64,000 nucleotides of DNA. It comes from Epiperipatus broadwayi (Eukaryota > Onychophora > Udeonychophora > Euonychophora > Peripatidae). The first letter of the stretch is position 1. Each line of letters opens with the position of its first letter. The DNA lies in assembly GCA_028023455.1 (NCBI GenBank), contig JAQFVV010000049.1, forward strand, positions 3,284,536-3,348,535. The letters are read 5' to 3'. The position numbers and the translations under genes are program-made. Below are positions 62,145 through 64,000 of the stretch, one piece after another. The notes beneath the pieces were generated by a model. That model was not told the origin of the DNA. It did no database searches and worked only from the letters and a program-made list of their open reading frames with translations.

Positions 62145-64000
62145 TCTAACCTAATAAAATTGAGAGAGTACTTCCTAATTAATATTAAAATCCATTCGGA
62201 AAACTATACCCTTCCGACTACTACTCGTATAAGCCGGGTAATAAACTTTACTTTACTTAATAATAATAGCTCTACGTTAGGTTAGTTCTATAATAATTCA
62301 GCTACAGCGATATGCAGTTCAGACAGAGATAGAATTAAAAAAAAAATATCATTAATAAAATAAATTTAAAAAGAAAATTATTAATAAACTACCATTCTTT
62401 CTCTATCCAAAACACATTCTCTGGGCTGTAAGTACGTGCACTGTTCGACAATGATGATGATGATTTTTCATGTCATTGTTAATATTACTGACTAAAACAA
62501 AATATTCATTAATTTGCCAATATGATCTCAATATTTTTGGTTATTATACAATTAGATGTTTCAATCTCTTAAGCCATGCCACGCTTGTAATATTGATCTG
62601 AATTTGATCAATTATTAATTTAAGAGCACTTATAATAATGACACTAATCTCAGGGTTCTCTGTTATATTTAATAAAATTGCTCGGCAGTATTGTGTTGTC
62701 GCATATGACTGACATTCTGGTCGGCTATAGGAAACATTTACCTTATTTAAATTCTAGGTGTCTGCATCCACACATTAACTATTATAATATTTAATGAGAT
62801 GATAACCATATTCAATAACAACGCATAATTTTGAATAATAAAGCCTTTTAAATCCAGAATCTCAGTCGGAATGATGAAAAGACAAGGGTGCTTTTGTGTC
62901 CTTCCATTATCCATGACAACACAATAATTTAACTAAGATTTATTACTTAGACACTTCACTTAAATGGGTATTCAACAATGTGCAACCAAAGATAGTAGTT
63001 TGGGAATAAAGTGATTTTACACACATATAAAATAAAATAAAATGTCTTGGTCTGAAGTCTTCAATTCCATAAATAATTTTTTATTAAATTAAAATATAAT
63101 GAAATATTCTGATCTGCTTACAATTGTCTATCTGGTGTTTTGGATTTAAGATTTCATAAATGATTTTGGACTCAAGAAAGTATTGCAAGTATTATGCCAA
63201 TACACTTTTATTTAGCACATAAGAAAAATGACTCAAAACAACTTGTAACAAGACGATAATTTATTATTAACTTATAACAAAATTCTAATTTTTTATTATG
63301 GTTTAACAAAAATATCTTTTATGATTAACATAATAAACAAACATATACAATTTATTCGATCCCATATGGATAAAACAAAATATAACTAATATTAATTCGT
63401 CTATACTTTTAGACTTGGATTCGAACTACTTCTTCATCTTCTTTTTACATTTATGTAAATTGAATATAACAAAATAAATAGTATTATCGATACATCAACT
63501 CATTCGTTTAGTGTATCTTATATGAACGGTTACTTAAATTTATTGACTAACGATCTGTTTTAAAACAAAAATAATCTGATTCTAGGCAATGCGTACAAAC
63601 GATTTTTATTATCATATCTTTAATTAAATGATAGTTTTTATTTAGATAACTTATTATAATTTATGGGTTACGTATCAGAAGTTACACTTATTATTTTAAT
63701 GTTTACCTTAATAACAACTGAAGTTGTTATACACACTGTTTTTCCTCAGTATAAGTTATATTGTGAGTGCTACTTAATCATTAACCTGAATTAAACCTAG
63801 TATTTGAACCCTCTATTGGCAAATGAAAATTTTTAATCACGCAATTTTAAAACTTACTCTCTCCATTGACTTACGTGTGGATTACCAGCACTATTCCGTC
63901 GCACAATTCAGACATTGATCATATATACTAGCACGCTATTTATACTAAATGGAGCTTGAGGAATTAACCTCCAATATACCCGTTATCTTGCCATAACTTT
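62145..64000 (-). repeat. 5' LTR of the gag-only element (partial)
   Basis: Begins (plus strand) TCTAACCTAATAAAATTG and runs to the window end. About 99% identical to 54708-56558. Differences are scattered substitutions plus short indels at A/T runs. Confidence 0.85.

Larger units (their letters stand above)
54707..64000 (-). mobile_element. gag-only LTR retrotransposon (TR-GAG-like), right LTR cut by window end
   Basis: Minus-strand order: 5' LTR (right, incomplete), primer-binding site, 568-bp leader, gag ORF, 223-bp spacer, polypurine tract, 3' LTR (left). The two LTRs align continuously over their 1.85 kb of overlap with only about 15-20 differences by hand. The internal region of about 2.9 kb has no room for pol, and no RT, RNase H, protease or integrase block was seen in any frame. 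Inferred full length is about 12 kb. Same strand as the mannosidase gene; insertion duplications cannot be seen because one flank is the gap and the other lies off the window. Confidence 0.8.

Noticed and set aside
47023-64000. Upstream mannosidase exons (acid-residue block and ADSYYEYLLK-type block)
   Set aside because: I looked for these on the minus strand and found no match. They probably lie beyond the window or in the gap.
1-64000. CRISPR array, bacterial operons or phage genes
   Set aside because: Introns, splice sites, retrotransposons and base composition are eukaryotic. Tandem duplications here are two-copy without spacers.

Overview
This is eukaryotic, almost certainly animal, DNA. 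It is strongly A+T-rich, intron-rich and loaded with decayed transposable elements. One host gene is recognisable: the last three coding exons of an ER-type class I alpha-1,2-mannosidase (GH47 family, MAN1B1/ERManI type), all on the minus strand at 46899-47022, 41309-41503 and 9660-9989. They splice in phase at consensus AG/GT borders and give 215 continuous residues ending at a stop codon. The last intron is about 31 kb and the one before it about 5.4 kb. The 5' part of the gene is not recognisable in the window. The species cannot be settled by eye. A lophotrochozoan, possibly a cephalopod, is my low-confidence guess, from the mixture of Penelope-like elements, RTE-like LINEs, tRNA-derived foldback SINEs and TA microsatellites.

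Layout. 1-9.6 kb: AT-rich DNA downstream of the gene, with two foldback elements, a tRNA-derived repeat and the 3' end of a Penelope-like element (PLE). 9.66-41.3 kb: the giant last intron. It holds a Tx1/L1-like LINE (11.4-16.9 kb), an RTE-like LINE (20.2-23.2 kb), foldback SINE-like elements, two tRNA-Gly-derived fragments, a mariner remnant (34.8-35.3 kb) and a second RTE-like LINE (36.9-39.8 kb). 41.5-46.9 kb: the penultimate intron, with a complete foldback retroposon flanked by a 13-bp duplication and a minus-strand LINE remnant. 47-54.2 kb: a minus-strand RTE-like LINE split by a 600-bp foldback element, then a degenerate PLE. 54208-54707 is a 500-N assembly gap.

54.7-64 kb holds the most interesting object: a young, apparently complete but non-autonomous LTR retrotransposon on the minus strand. 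Its right LTR runs off the window. The shared 1.85 kb of the two LTRs is about 99% identical. Primer-binding-site, polypurine-tract and inverted-terminus evidence puts the LTR at about 4.5 kb. The internal region is only about 2.9 kb and carries one intact ORF: a 698-residue Gag with an unusually long coiled-coil N-terminus. There is no protease, reverse transcriptase, RNase H or integrase. This resembles the gag-only TR-GAG elements described in plants.

The genes do not form an operon or pathway. The window is one glycan-processing gene whose introns have accumulated successive mobile elements, most of them dead.
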